Source: Prevotella scopos JCM 17725
GTDB lineage: Bacteria; Bacteroidota; Bacteroidia; Bacteroidales; Bacteroidaceae
DNA length: 64,000 nt
Reading direction: 5' to 3'
Assembly: GCF_018127785.1 (NCBI RefSeq)
Contig: NZ_CP072390.1
Location: 1,736,001-1,800,000, forward strand
The first letter of the stretch is position 1. Each line of letters opens with the position of its first letter. The notes beneath the pieces were generated by a model that saw nothing but the letters and a program-made list of their open reading frames with translations, searched no databases and was not told where the DNA came from. This document shows positions 17,713 to 25,729 of this stretch, piece after piece. The position numbers and the translations under genes were made by a program.

Positions 17713-18255
17713 ATGAGAAAACTACGCACAATAGAAATGAATAGGCTTTCCCTTGAGGAGTTCAAGGAGGCTGATAAGTTACCACTCATCGTTGTGTTAG
17801 ACGATGTGCGGTCGTTACATAATGTGGGAAGTGTCTTCCGCTCTGCTGATGCTTTCCGTGTGGAAGCAGTCTATCTATGCGGTATCACTGCCACACCACC
17901 CAATGCTGAGATTCATAAGACGGCACTTGGTGGTGAGGATTCAGTTGACTGGCGTTACTTTGAACGTACTGAGGATGCCATTGAAGAACTCCATCGTCAA
18001 GGCGTATTCGTGTATAGCGTAGAACAAGTGGAAGGCTCAACAAAGCTGCAAGACCTCAATACCCAACACCCAACACCCAACACCCACTATGCCATCGTCA
18101 TGGGCAACGAGGTGAAAGGGGTTAAGCAGAGTGTCGTAGATATAAGTGATGGCTGTCTTGAAATTCCACAATTCGGAACCAAACACTCACTGAATGTAAG
18201 TGTAACAACCGGTATTGTCATTTGGGAGTTTACTCGTCAGTTGCTTATAAAATAA
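17713..18255 (+). CDS. TrmH/SpoU family RNA 2'-O-methyltransferase
   Basis: About 180 residues from MRKLRTIEMNRLSLEEF; the longer frame from GTG 17698 starts inside the repeat cluster and is not favoured. Three SPOUT motifs are present: LDDVRSLHNVGSVFRSADAF, YAIVMGNEVKGV and CLEIPQFGTKHSLNVSVTTGIVIWE (knotted SAM site, shown in part as IPQFGTKHSLNVS). It should methylate a ribose in tRNA or rRNA; the target is unknown. An odd insert (QDLNTQHPTPNTHYA) is encoded by a heptanucleotide tandem repeat at 18061-18085, just before motif 2. Confidence 0.88.
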   Translation: MRKLRTIEMNRLSLEEFKEADKLPLIVVLDDVRSLHNVGSVFRSADAFRVEAVYLCGITATPPNAEIHKTALGGEDSVDWRYFERTEDAIEELHRQGVFVYSVEQVEGSTKLQDLNTQHPTPNTHYAIVMGNEVKGVKQSVVDISDGCLEIPQFGTKHSLNVSVTTGIVIWEFTRQLLIK

Positions 18256-18282
18256 GTATAACCAACTACCAACATAAGATAC

Positions 18283-18307
18283 AGGGGACGTATTCGTCCC
18301 CTTTTTT
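18283..18307 (+). terminator. Terminator after the TrmH-type gene
   Basis: AGGGGACG (18283-18290) pairs with CGTCCCCT (18295-18302) around a TATT loop, then a run of T. It also stands between this gene and the convergent C1 peptidase gene. Confidence 0.9.
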
Positions 18308-18358
18308 ATTATCAACTATTTGGAATAAACCGATGAAAAACAGACGATTAAATACGTC

Positions 18359-19360
18359 TTATACATTACGAAGCACAACAGCAATCGTCTTCATGCGTAC
18401 ATAGTTCTCACTTAAGAACATAAAACCATGGTAGCGATTGGCTGTTCCCCAGCTATTCTTGCAAAGGAAGAAGCGACGTCCGTGTTGGTCGTGAGCCAAT
18501 CCGACGATTTCCATGACATGATCATCCGTTGTGCGGTGTGCCTCAAACGCAGCCTGACGGCGCTCTGCTGTTACCTTTTTGTCTTCATGTTTCAACACTG
18601 CAAAGCCATCTCCAAATAAGAAACCAGGTTCCGATATGTCGCCTTCCCAGCACACTGGATGTCCTGAACGCAAACTCTGAACAATTCGGTTCATCATCGT
18701 GTCAAGTGGAACATTGAGGAAAGTGTTATGAAAGTAATTATCAGGTACTTCCAAAGGAAAGCGTTGTCCGTAAGGATGATGTGTGAAACTCGTTAATGCT
18801 ATGTACTCATCATCAGTGCATACGCTATGGGCAAACTCTAATGGAGTGTATAATGCGCCAAACATAAAAACCTGTTTAGGTAGCGGTCCGATATACTCAT
18901 CCAACAGTTTCTCCGTATCGTGTCCATAATCCAACTTACGACAGAGAACATTATAGTCCATATCTGCCTTACGATGATAGGCATCATCATGCTGCAAACC
19001 GTATGTTTGTATCAGATCGAGTGCCATTGTGGACATTCCACGTGTGGTGATAGAAGGTAGATTTTTCGCCACTTTATTAGGAAGCAGACGATGTCGGTCA
19101 GCCTGCTCACTAAGGTACATACGTGCCACATAGTCAGGACTTAGGTTTATAGAATCACCCCGCATGATATGCTCTGTCTCAAGGGTTGCAAGCATGCCAT
19201 ACACCCAGCAGAGCGAACTTGTTCCCTGATCTTTTACTGGGGTAGTAGGCAGTCGCAACTCAACAGTGAACTTCTCCTCTGGAACATTTACTTTATCACG
19301 CTGCTTTCCACAGCTGATCAAAACTAAACAAGATAAGAATAAAAAGACTGCTTTCTTCAT
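18359..19360 (-). CDS. Lipoprotein cysteine peptidase of the C1 (papain/bleomycin hydrolase-like) type
   Basis: The 333-residue protein has a lipoprotein signal (MKKAVFLFLSCLVLISCGK, lipid Cys17). The catalytic Cys lies in TPVKDQGTSSLCWVYGMLATLE (Gln of the oxyanion hole in VKDQG, Cys in SSLCW). The His is in DDHVMEIVGLAHD and the Asn in FFLCKNSWGT. This is the C1 triad in order with C1B-like spacing. It should act as a protease or aminopeptidase anchored in the envelope. The next gene downstream on the other strand is convergent; the gene upstream (19479-20294) is on the same strand 118 bp away. Confidence 0.85.
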   Translation of the reverse strand: MKKAVFLFLSCLVLISCGKQRDKVNVPEEKFTVELRLPTTPVKDQGTSSLCWVYGMLATLETEHIMRGDSINLSPDYVARMYLSEQADRHRLLPNKVAKNLPSITTRGMSTMALDLIQTYGLQHDDAYHRKADMDYNVLCRKLDYGHDTEKLLDEYIGPLPKQVFMFGALYTPLEFAHSVCTDDEYIALTSFTHHPYGQRFPLEVPDNYFHNTFLNVPLDTMMNRIVQSLRSGHPVCWEGDISEPGFLFGDGFAVLKHEDKKVTAERRQAAFEAHRTTDDHVMEIVGLAHDQHGRRFFLCKNSWGTANRYHGFMFLSENYVRMKTIAVVLRNV

Positions 19361-19478
19361 CCTTCAACTCAATATTATCGTTTCTTTCTTGCACTCACTT
19401 GTAGATATTACCTACATGACATTCGTCTTAACTCCGTTTCACTCCTTACTCCTTCACTCCTAAGACCATCCTTTCCAC

Positions 19479-20294
19479 TCAATACTCCACCATCTTCGTC
19501 CAAGCCTCAGCCACTTCCTTGTCTAATGGTGGGACAACAGCAGGAACGGAGAAGGTCCAAACGTTGTTCTTCTCTTTCTTAATACGTTTGAGTTCGCTCT
19601 CTGTAATAGTCATACGATCCGACACATAGAATTCACTCCACACATCAATTCGCTCGTCATCATCCTCTCCACGATAATGAGCGAAGAAGGTTTGATGCTT
19701 TTGTGAGGCAAGGAGGAGATTATTAGAGAGGTAGCTCTCGCTCTCATCATACTGTGTCATACGAGCCACAATACCATACATACGCAGCTGACTCATATCT
19801 ATTTCGTGCTTTGGTTGTCCTACAAGTTCATCCATCTCAATGGTTGTCACATTCTCTGCCTTTTCATTAATCTTCCGCTTTTCCGTGCTTATCTTACCGC
19901 ATTTATCTGCCCATCGGTACACATCCCCATTGTTCCGTGTCGAATACTCCTCACCTTTAATACTCTCAAGAAGCGTCTGCCGTTCCAGATTAGGCAGTGA
20001 GATACGCACAAAGGTGTCGTCACCATTCGCCTTCGGAGCCTTCCGACGACGTTCACCCAAGAACTTTCGCTCAACAAAGGGCGAACCTTTCTTCCCTTCT
20101 GAAACCACATCAGATGAATCGGTTAGTGGGACATAAAACTCCATCATACCATCTATGAAATAACTAAGCATAGAGTTTGTTGCCTGATAGGCACGATAAT
20201 AGCCTTTCAGACGCATGTATTTCCGTTCCTGTGCCTGCGTATGTAAGACGGCAAGAAGAAGGATGATAGAGAGGAAAACACTACGTTTCAACAT
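19479..20294 (-). CDS. Secreted protein of unknown function
   Basis: The 271-residue protein has a clear signal peptide (MLKRSVFLSIILLLAVLHTQAQ, cleaved after AQA-type residues). The rest is charged, with a basic tract (FLGERRRKAPKANG) and many Glu/Lys pairs. I recognise no domain or motif. It lies 27 bp downstream of the hemolysin III-like gene on the same strand, so it is probably in that transcript. Export to the periplasm or surface is the only safe inference. Confidence 0.75.
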   Translation of the reverse strand: MLKRSVFLSIILLLAVLHTQAQERKYMRLKGYYRAYQATNSMLSYFIDGMMEFYVPLTDSSDVVSEGKKGSPFVERKFLGERRRKAPKANGDDTFVRISLPNLERQTLLESIKGEEYSTRNNGDVYRWADKCGKISTEKRKINEKAENVTTIEMDELVGQPKHEIDMSQLRMYGIVARMTQYDESESYLSNNLLLASQKHQTFFAHYRGEDDDERIDVWSEFYVSDRMTITESELKRIKKEKNNVWTFSVPAVVPPLDKEVAEAWTKMVEY

Positions 20295-20321
20295 TCCTTT
20301 AAGTTTTTATTCGAAAACAAC

Positions 20322-20978
20322 TCACAGATACACCTTCAATATTCCCCACACGGCTATGATATGACAGATACTACCTGCAAGGACAAAGAAGTGGAACACT
20401 GTGTGCATATACTTCTTTTTGTTGAGCGAATAGAACGCCGCACCAGTAATATACATCACGCCCTCTGCAATGATCCATACGAGCGATGATGTCGCCAATG
20501 TGTCTATTAATGGTTTGAAAGCTACCAATACGGATAGCCCCATACCAATGAATGTCAACGTTTCTAAGTTACTATGGTCACGCAGTTTACGGAAGGAAGA
20601 GATGGTGCCAAGGATTGTACAAAGCCATACAAAGGCAAACAAGCCCCAGCCCCAAGCACCGTGATTGCGCAAAGCTATCAGTGTTATGGGCGAATAAGAA
20701 CCTGCTATGTGCCAATAGATGGCGGCATGGTCCCATTTTCTCAGCCGTTCTTTCCATACTGAATGGGCAGAGAGTGCATGATAGCCGGTTGACGTGATAT
20801 AGCTAAAAAGCATTCCAATAAGATACAATATCACACCTGCTGTTGCCCAACCAGCCCTCTCATGAAAGCACCAAACAAGGAAAATCGTACCGAACACTAC
20901 GCCCAGTACGATTCCTCCACTATGACTCCATGCGTTCCATAGCTCCTCCTTGTGTGAAAAGAATATCTTCCGCCTCAC
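20322..20978 (-). CDS. Hemolysin III family (YqfA/PAQR-type) membrane protein
   Basis: The 218-residue protein has seven hydrophobic segments and the family's conserved polar residues: HSGGIVLG near the start, TSTGYHALS, the WDHAAIYWHIAGSYSPI block at about 85-101, and a late H-x3-H (MHTVFHFFVLAGSICH). These His/Asp residues bind a metal in the PAQR superfamily, which has lipid hydrolase-like chemistry. The name hemolysin III comes from one Bacillus protein and need not mean haemolysis. Only 8 bp separate its ATG from the rnr stop, so it is co-transcribed with RNase R. Confidence 0.92.
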   Translation of the reverse strand: MRRKIFFSHKEELWNAWSHSGGIVLGVVFGTIFLVWCFHERAGWATAGVILYLIGMLFSYITSTGYHALSAHSVWKERLRKWDHAAIYWHIAGSYSPITLIALRNHGAWGWGLFAFVWLCTILGTISSFRKLRDHSNLETLTFIGMGLSVLVAFKPLIDTLATSSLVWIIAEGVMYITGAAFYSLNKKKYMHTVFHFFVLAGSICHIIAVWGILKVYL

Positions 20979-20986
20979 TTTATTTA

Positions 20987-23284
20987 TTACTTTCTTCTGC
21001 GGCTCTTGCTACTACGCTTGCTGCTCTTTCGGTCGTTCTTTCTGTTTACAGCATACTCTGCAGCGGTTTGTTTTGCCTTCAATGGACGACCATCATCAAG
21101 TACGAAATCGAGCTGCCTACGCTCCAAATCGGCCTTAGCCACCTGTATGCGGATAGGATCACCAAGCTGATAGACATGGTGACGACGACGACCAACAAGG
21201 CAATAGTTCTTCTCATCGAAGTCATAGTAGTCATCATCGAGGTCGCGCATAGGAATCATACCTTCACAATGGTTCTCATCTATCTCCGCATAGATACCAA
21301 AGCTCTGAATACCAGATATGTGTGCATCATAACATTCACCGATATGCTCACCCATAAACTCAACCATCTTATACTTGATAGAGTCGCGTTCAGCACTCTG
21401 TGCAACGAGTTCCATATCTGAACAGTGCTCACAAAGTTCCTCGTAATGTTCCTTGTTAGCCGAGCGACCACCATTCTGGTAGCGTGTTATCAAGCGGTGA
21501 ACCATCGTGTCAGGATAACGACGAATAGGCGAAGTGAAGTGGGTATAGTAATCGAAAGCCAGACCGAAGTGTCCGATGTTGTGCGTGGTATATTTTGCCT
21601 TCATCATCGAACGGAGTGCAATCGTCTGTATCACCTTCTCCTCACGCTTACCCTGCACCTCGTCCATCAGCTTGTTCAGTGCGCGAGCAGTGGCACCCTT
21701 GGTGCTGGCAGACTTGAGTTTATAACCAAACTTAGCGCTGAACTCACGCAAGTTCTCGAACTTCTGTGGGTCAGGATTATCATGAACACGATAAGGAAGG
21801 GTCTTGGCTTTCTTGCCCTTCTTCACTATGCCGACGCTTTCTGCTACTGTCTTATTAGCCAAGAGCATAAACTCTTCAATCAACTTATTGGCATCCTTTG
21901 AACGCTTAAAGTAACAACGGATTGGCTTACCCTTCTCATCAATGTCGAAGTGGAGCTCTTCAGAATCAAACTTCACGCTTCCTGCCTTCATACGACGCGC
22001 ACGAATCTGTTTTGCAAGACGATCGAGTGTGATGATTTGTTCGGCATTTTCGCCCTTATATCCTGCTTTTCCTGGATCTGGTGCAGGCTCACCTGTACCA
22101 TCAACAACGCCATTGTCTTCCAATATCTGCTGTGCCTCTTCGTAGGCATAACGACGATTCGACTTGATAACCGTGTGCACAATGCGGTAAGCCTTTACGT
22201 TTGCTTCCTCGTCAAGGTTGAAGATACAACTAAAAGCAAGCTTCTCCTCATCTGGGCGGAGCGAACAGATGAAATTGCACAGACGTTCAGGAAGCATCGG
22301 AATCGTGCGGTCAACGAGGTAAATGGATGTTGCACGCTGCTGTGCTTCACGATCGATGATATCGCCTTCCTTAACATAATGCGATACATCAGCAATATGT
22401 ACGCCCACTTCCCATAATCCATTCTCGAGTTTTCGGATAGAGAGCGCATCATCAAAGTCCTTGGCGTCCTTTGGGTCTATCGTACAAGTCCACACGTCAC
22501 GGAAGTCTTCACGTTCCGCATAGTCCTGTGCTGTAATCTCTGCACTAATTTTCTCAGCAGCCTCCTCGACACGTTTCGGATACTTATAAGGCAAGCCATA
22601 CTGTGCAAGGATGGTATTCATCTCTACATCATTGTCACCAGCTTCACCCAAGACGTCCACCACTTCGCCCACAAGGTTCTTATGGTCGGCATCAGGCCAC
22701 TTGGTTATCTTCACCAAAGCACGGTCATCTGTCTTTCCTCCCTTAAGTTTCTTCTTAGGGATAAGGATATCGTGAATATAGAGATTCTCCTGTGTTACAA
22801 GGAAGGCAATGTCCTTCTCGACACGCAACCTTCCCACGAAGGTGTCTTTCTTCCGTTGCAGAATCGCGATGACCATTGCCTCTTTGATATGGTTCTGGCG
22901 GCGTGCCATAAACTGAACCCTCACTTGGTCGCCATTCAAAGCCGCCATAGAATTACGCTCAGAGACAAAGACTGGTGTACCACCATCCTCAGGCAGGAAG
23001 GTATTCTTACCATTTGCCTTACGGATAAAGGTACCCTCTTGCACCTGTCCCTTGGTATTCAACATATAAGCACTCTCACCAACCTTTGACAGGAAGTCGT
23101 CCCATGCCAATTCCTCCATTACATCGATAGCCAACATCTTGGCTGGATGGGTGGTAAGCTTGAGTGCATGAAATATCTGTTTAAAGCTAAATGTCTCGTC
23201 GGGCTGTGTCTGAAAGAAACTTATGAGTTTCTCTGCAAGCTGTTTCTTTGTCAATCGCTTACTTGCTTTCTTTTCTTTCCTCAT
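20987..23284 (-). CDS. rnr: Ribonuclease R
   Basis: The 765-residue protein has the RNase II/R order: N-terminal winged-helix region, cold-shock domains, the RNB catalytic core and a C-terminal S1 domain with a basic tail (KNDRKSSKRSSKSRRRK). The core shows the Asp-rich active site TIDPKDAKDFDDALS, HIADVSHYVKEG and the RNB signature YTHFTSPIRRYPD. It degrades structured RNA 3' to 5'. The basic tail fits RNase R, which uses it to enter duplexes. Length is normal. Confidence 0.96.
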   Translation of the reverse strand: MRKEKKASKRLTKKQLAEKLISFFQTQPDETFSFKQIFHALKLTTHPAKMLAIDVMEELAWDDFLSKVGESAYMLNTKGQVQEGTFIRKANGKNTFLPEDGGTPVFVSERNSMAALNGDQVRVQFMARRQNHIKEAMVIAILQRKKDTFVGRLRVEKDIAFLVTQENLYIHDILIPKKKLKGGKTDDRALVKITKWPDADHKNLVGEVVDVLGEAGDNDVEMNTILAQYGLPYKYPKRVEEAAEKISAEITAQDYAEREDFRDVWTCTIDPKDAKDFDDALSIRKLENGLWEVGVHIADVSHYVKEGDIIDREAQQRATSIYLVDRTIPMLPERLCNFICSLRPDEEKLAFSCIFNLDEEANVKAYRIVHTVIKSNRRYAYEEAQQILEDNGVVDGTGEPAPDPGKAGYKGENAEQIITLDRLAKQIRARRMKAGSVKFDSEELHFDIDEKGKPIRCYFKRSKDANKLIEEFMLLANKTVAESVGIVKKGKKAKTLPYRVHDNPDPQKFENLREFSAKFGYKLKSASTKGATARALNKLMDEVQGKREEKVIQTIALRSMMKAKYTTHNIGHFGLAFDYYTHFTSPIRRYPDTMVHRLITRYQNGGRSANKEHYEELCEHCSDMELVAQSAERDSIKYKMVEFMGEHIGECYDAHISGIQSFGIYAEIDENHCEGMIPMRDLDDDYYDFDEKNYCLVGRRRHHVYQLGDPIRIQVAKADLERRQLDFVLDDGRPLKAKQTAAEYAVNRKNDRKSSKRSSKSRRRK

Positions 23285-23352
23285 AGTGGAATTAGTAGTT
23301 TGAACTCAAGTAATGGTTATCCTTTTTTAGTTCAACAGACTTCCGCACAATT

Positions 23353-23416
23353 TGTCCGGAGCATCCGGACAAGTTGTCCGAGATAGTCGGAACGTGTGTC
23401 CGGAGCATCCGGACAA
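23353..23416. repeat. 22-bp phased palindromic array (TCCGGA type)
   Basis: TGTCCGGAGCATCCGGACAA stands at 23353-23372 and again at 23397-23416. A degenerate copy (TGTCCGAGATAGTCGGAAC) begins at 23375. The starts are exactly 22 bp apart. Each unit is a dyad (TCCGGA on both arms). The array lies between divergent rnr and epimerase genes. Confidence 0.85.
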
Positions 23417-23517
23417 AATCGTTTGATGCTTAGTTGCCATGTACTTCATTCTAAACAAAACAACTAAAAACCGAAACTTGAGTTTTGTTATTTTCTACAA
23501 AGTAACGAAAAAGTTTG

Positions 23518-23526
23518 TATCTTTGC
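23518..23526 (+). promoter_or_regulatory. Promoter -7 element for the epimerase gene
   Basis: TATCTTTGC is a perfect -7 box 24 bp before the ATG at 23550. It also supports that start over the upstream in-frame ATG at 23439, which lies before the promoter. Confidence 0.7.
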
Positions 23527-23549
23527 AAACGTTTGCAACGAAATTTTTA

Positions 23550-24539
23550 ATGAAAAAGATACTTATAACAGGCGCATCGGGCTTCATTGGCTCCTTTATC
23601 GTGGAGGAAGCACTGCGCAGAGGTATGGAGACTTGGGCAGTGGTACGTCGTACATCCTCACGAGAATACCTCCAAGATGAACGAATTCATTTCATAGAAT
23701 TAGACTTCTCATCTGTCGATAAACTAAAAGAACAACTCTCTGGACATCAGTTTGACTATGTTGTTCATGCCGCTGGTGTTACGAAATGTCTGAACAAGGA
23801 AGATTTCTTCCGTGTCAATCGTGATGGTACCCGCAATTTCGTACAGGCTCTACAGAAACTTAATCAGCCTTTGGAGCGATTCGTTTTCCTCTCAAGTCTT
23901 AGCATCTTCGGTGCTATCAGAGAGCAACAACCTTACAAAGAGATTGAGCCAACAGACACTCCACATCCTAACACGGCATACGGCAAGAGTAAGCTAGAGG
24001 CTGAACAGTTGCTCCCTTCTTCCTTCCCATACGTCATCTTGCGCCCAACTGGCGTGTATGGACCACGTGAGAAGGATTACTTCCTGATGGCGAAGAGTAT
24101 TAAGGGGCATAGCGACTTCGCTGTTGGCTACAAACAACAGGATATCACCTTCGTATATGTTAAGGACGTGGTGCAGGCTACCTTCCTTGCACTTGACCAC
24201 GGAAAGACGGGCAGTGCCTACTTCCTAAGTGATGGAAAGGTCTATCAGAGTACTACCTTCAGCGACCTCATCCACGAGGAGTTAGGTCGGCCTTGGTGGG
24301 TTCGCATCACTGCTCCGATATGGGTACTGCGTGTCGTAACCTTCTTCGGCGACCTCATCGCACAGATGACGGGAAAGATTTCTGCTTTGAACAATGATAA
24401 ATACCAGATTCTGAAGCAGCGTAACTGGCGTTGTAACGTCCGTCCTGCGATTGAAGAATTAGGCTATAAGCCTGAATATGACCTCAAACGAGGCGTGAAA
24501 GAAACTATAGAATGGTATAAAAAAGAAGGCTGGCTATAA
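23550..24539 (+). CDS. NAD(P)-dependent epimerase/dehydratase family protein (extended SDR)
   Basis: About 329 residues from MKKILITGASGFIGSFIVEEAL; the GASGFIG loop binds NAD(P). The SDR catalytic set follows: SSLSIFG (Ser), then YGKSKLEAE (Tyr-x3-Lys, about residue 145), then RPTGVYGPRE. Such enzymes act on nucleotide sugars or, in some Bacteroidetes lineages, on sphingolipid intermediates. The PAP2 membrane enzyme downstream (81 bp) makes a lipid pathway worth considering but does not prove it. Confidence 0.88.
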   Translation: MKKILITGASGFIGSFIVEEALRRGMETWAVVRRTSSREYLQDERIHFIELDFSSVDKLKEQLSGHQFDYVVHAAGVTKCLNKEDFFRVNRDGTRNFVQALQKLNQPLERFVFLSSLSIFGAIREQQPYKEIEPTDTPHPNTAYGKSKLEAEQLLPSSFPYVILRPTGVYGPREKDYFLMAKSIKGHSDFAVGYKQQDITFVYVKDVVQATFLALDHGKTGSAYFLSDGKVYQSTTFSDLIHEELGRPWWVRITAPIWVLRVVTFFGDLIAQMTGKISALNNDKYQILKQRNWRCNVRPAIEELGYKPEYDLKRGVKETIEWYKKEGWL

Positions 24540-24555
24540 AATAGCTAATTATTAT

Positions 24556-24612
24556 TAGGCTTATTGGCCCTATTGGGCTAATATGCCTAATAAGCCCAAT
24601 TAGCCCAATAAC
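24556..24612. repeat. AT/GCCC inverted repeat between epimerase and PAP2 genes
   Basis: Short runs such as ATTGGGCTAA (24572-24581) and TTAGCCCAAT (24600-24609) are inverted repeats; TAATAAGCCCAATTAGCCCA shows the same words in tandem. This is a typical Prevotella/Bacteroides intergenic patch and may form a weak hairpin. Confidence 0.5.
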
Positions 24613-24620
24613 AACAAACA

Positions 24621-25589
24621 ATGAAACAATTCATCATAGACTTATTTAAATTAGAAAAGAAGCCCGTAAAGGGACTTATGGCTTACGAATGGGTGGTAAT
24701 GGCATACTTACTATTTACACTCATCGTCATCTTCTTTATGTACACAACCATAGATAACCCGCAGGCAATGATCTTCGGACGACTTCGCATCGTCGCATTG
24801 ACAGCTGCCATGTGGCTTGTCTATCGCATGGCACCTTGTAGAGCAACGCGATTTGCACGTGTTGGCGTACAGTTAGGACTACTGGCTTGGTGGTATCCTG
24901 ACACCTTTGAAATCAATAGGCACCTGCCCAACCTCGACCACCTCTTTGCGCAATGGGAGCAAGACCTCTTTGGTTATCAGCCAGCATTGCTCTTCTCAAA
25001 GGCTTTGCCGGGTCCTGTCTTCAGCGAGTTATTCGATATGGGTTATGCAGCTTATTATCCAATGATTGCCGCAACGGCTGTTTATTATTTCGGCTGGTAC
25101 TATAAGGAGTTTAACAGAGCAACCTTCATCATCTTGTCTTCGTTCTTCCTTTATTACATTGTCTTCCTCTTTGTGCCCGTTGCTGGTCCTACGTTCTATT
25201 ACAAGGCAATTGGTATGCAGAACGTTGCAGCAGGTATCTTCCCTAACATACACGATTACTTCAACCACAACCAGACTTGTTTACCCAGTCCTGGCTATAC
25301 GGATGGTATCTTCTACCACCTTGTTGAGAGTGCAAAAGCCGCTGGAGAACGCCCTACTGCAGCCTTCCCAAGCTCGCACGTGGGTGTCAGCACAATTTGT
25401 ATGTTGCTCCTTTGGCACGACCGCAACTATAAGCTCTTAGCAGTATTGGCACCATTCTATCTCCTTCTCTGCTGTGCCACAGTTTATATCCAAGCTCATT
25501 ATCTCATTGATGCTATCGTAGGTTTCATCACAGCAGTCATCCTCTTCGCCATCCTCCTACGTGTATCACGTAAGATGATAACAGAGTAA
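24621..25589 (+). CDS. PAP2-fold membrane enzyme (inositolphosphotransferase/IPC synthase-like)
   Basis: The 322-residue protein has about six membrane helices. The PAP2 acid phosphatase fold motifs are present: AAFPSSHVGVST (second motif, catalytic His) and VYIQAHYLIDAIVG (third motif, His-x3-Asp). The first motif is weak, as in the Aur1/Ipt1-like branch that moves phospho-head groups onto ceramide. Prevotella make sphingolipids, so a ceramide phospho-transferase role is plausible; a simple lipid phosphatase is the alternative. It follows the epimerase gene and is probably in the same transcript. Confidence 0.82.
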   Translation: MKQFIIDLFKLEKKPVKGLMAYEWVVMAYLLFTLIVIFFMYTTIDNPQAMIFGRLRIVALTAAMWLVYRMAPCRATRFARVGVQLGLLAWWYPDTFEINRHLPNLDHLFAQWEQDLFGYQPALLFSKALPGPVFSELFDMGYAAYYPMIAATAVYYFGWYYKEFNRATFIILSSFFLYYIVFLFVPVAGPTFYYKAIGMQNVAAGIFPNIHDYFNHNQTCLPSPGYTDGIFYHLVESAKAAGERPTAAFPSSHVGVSTICMLLLWHDRNYKLLAVLAPFYLLLCCATVYIQAHYLIDAIVGFITAVILFAILLRVSRKMITE

Positions 25590-25632
25590 TGCGACACTAT
25601 GAATAAGAAATAAAACTAAAATAAAGTCAATT

Positions 25633-25707
25633 AAAGGAGTCAAGTCAATCGTTTCTTCGTATAAAAAAAGCATGTAATACAATAAAAACTATTGACTTGA
25701 CTCCTTT
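25633..25707. terminator. Long inverted repeat between convergent genes
   Basis: A 17-bp perfect inverted repeat (AAAGGAGTCAAGTCAAT at 25633-25649; ATTGACTTGACTCCTTT at 25691-25707) encloses 41 bases. It lies between the PAP2 gene and the convergent ATPase gene and can act as a two-way terminator. The long loop is unusual. Confidence 0.65.
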
Positions 25708-25729
25708 TACTTTTCTACTTCTCTAATCT

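Noticed and set aside
20322..20978. True haemolysin
   Set aside because: The PAQR-type membrane fold and its metal residues indicate a membrane enzyme; the family name does not show haemolysis.
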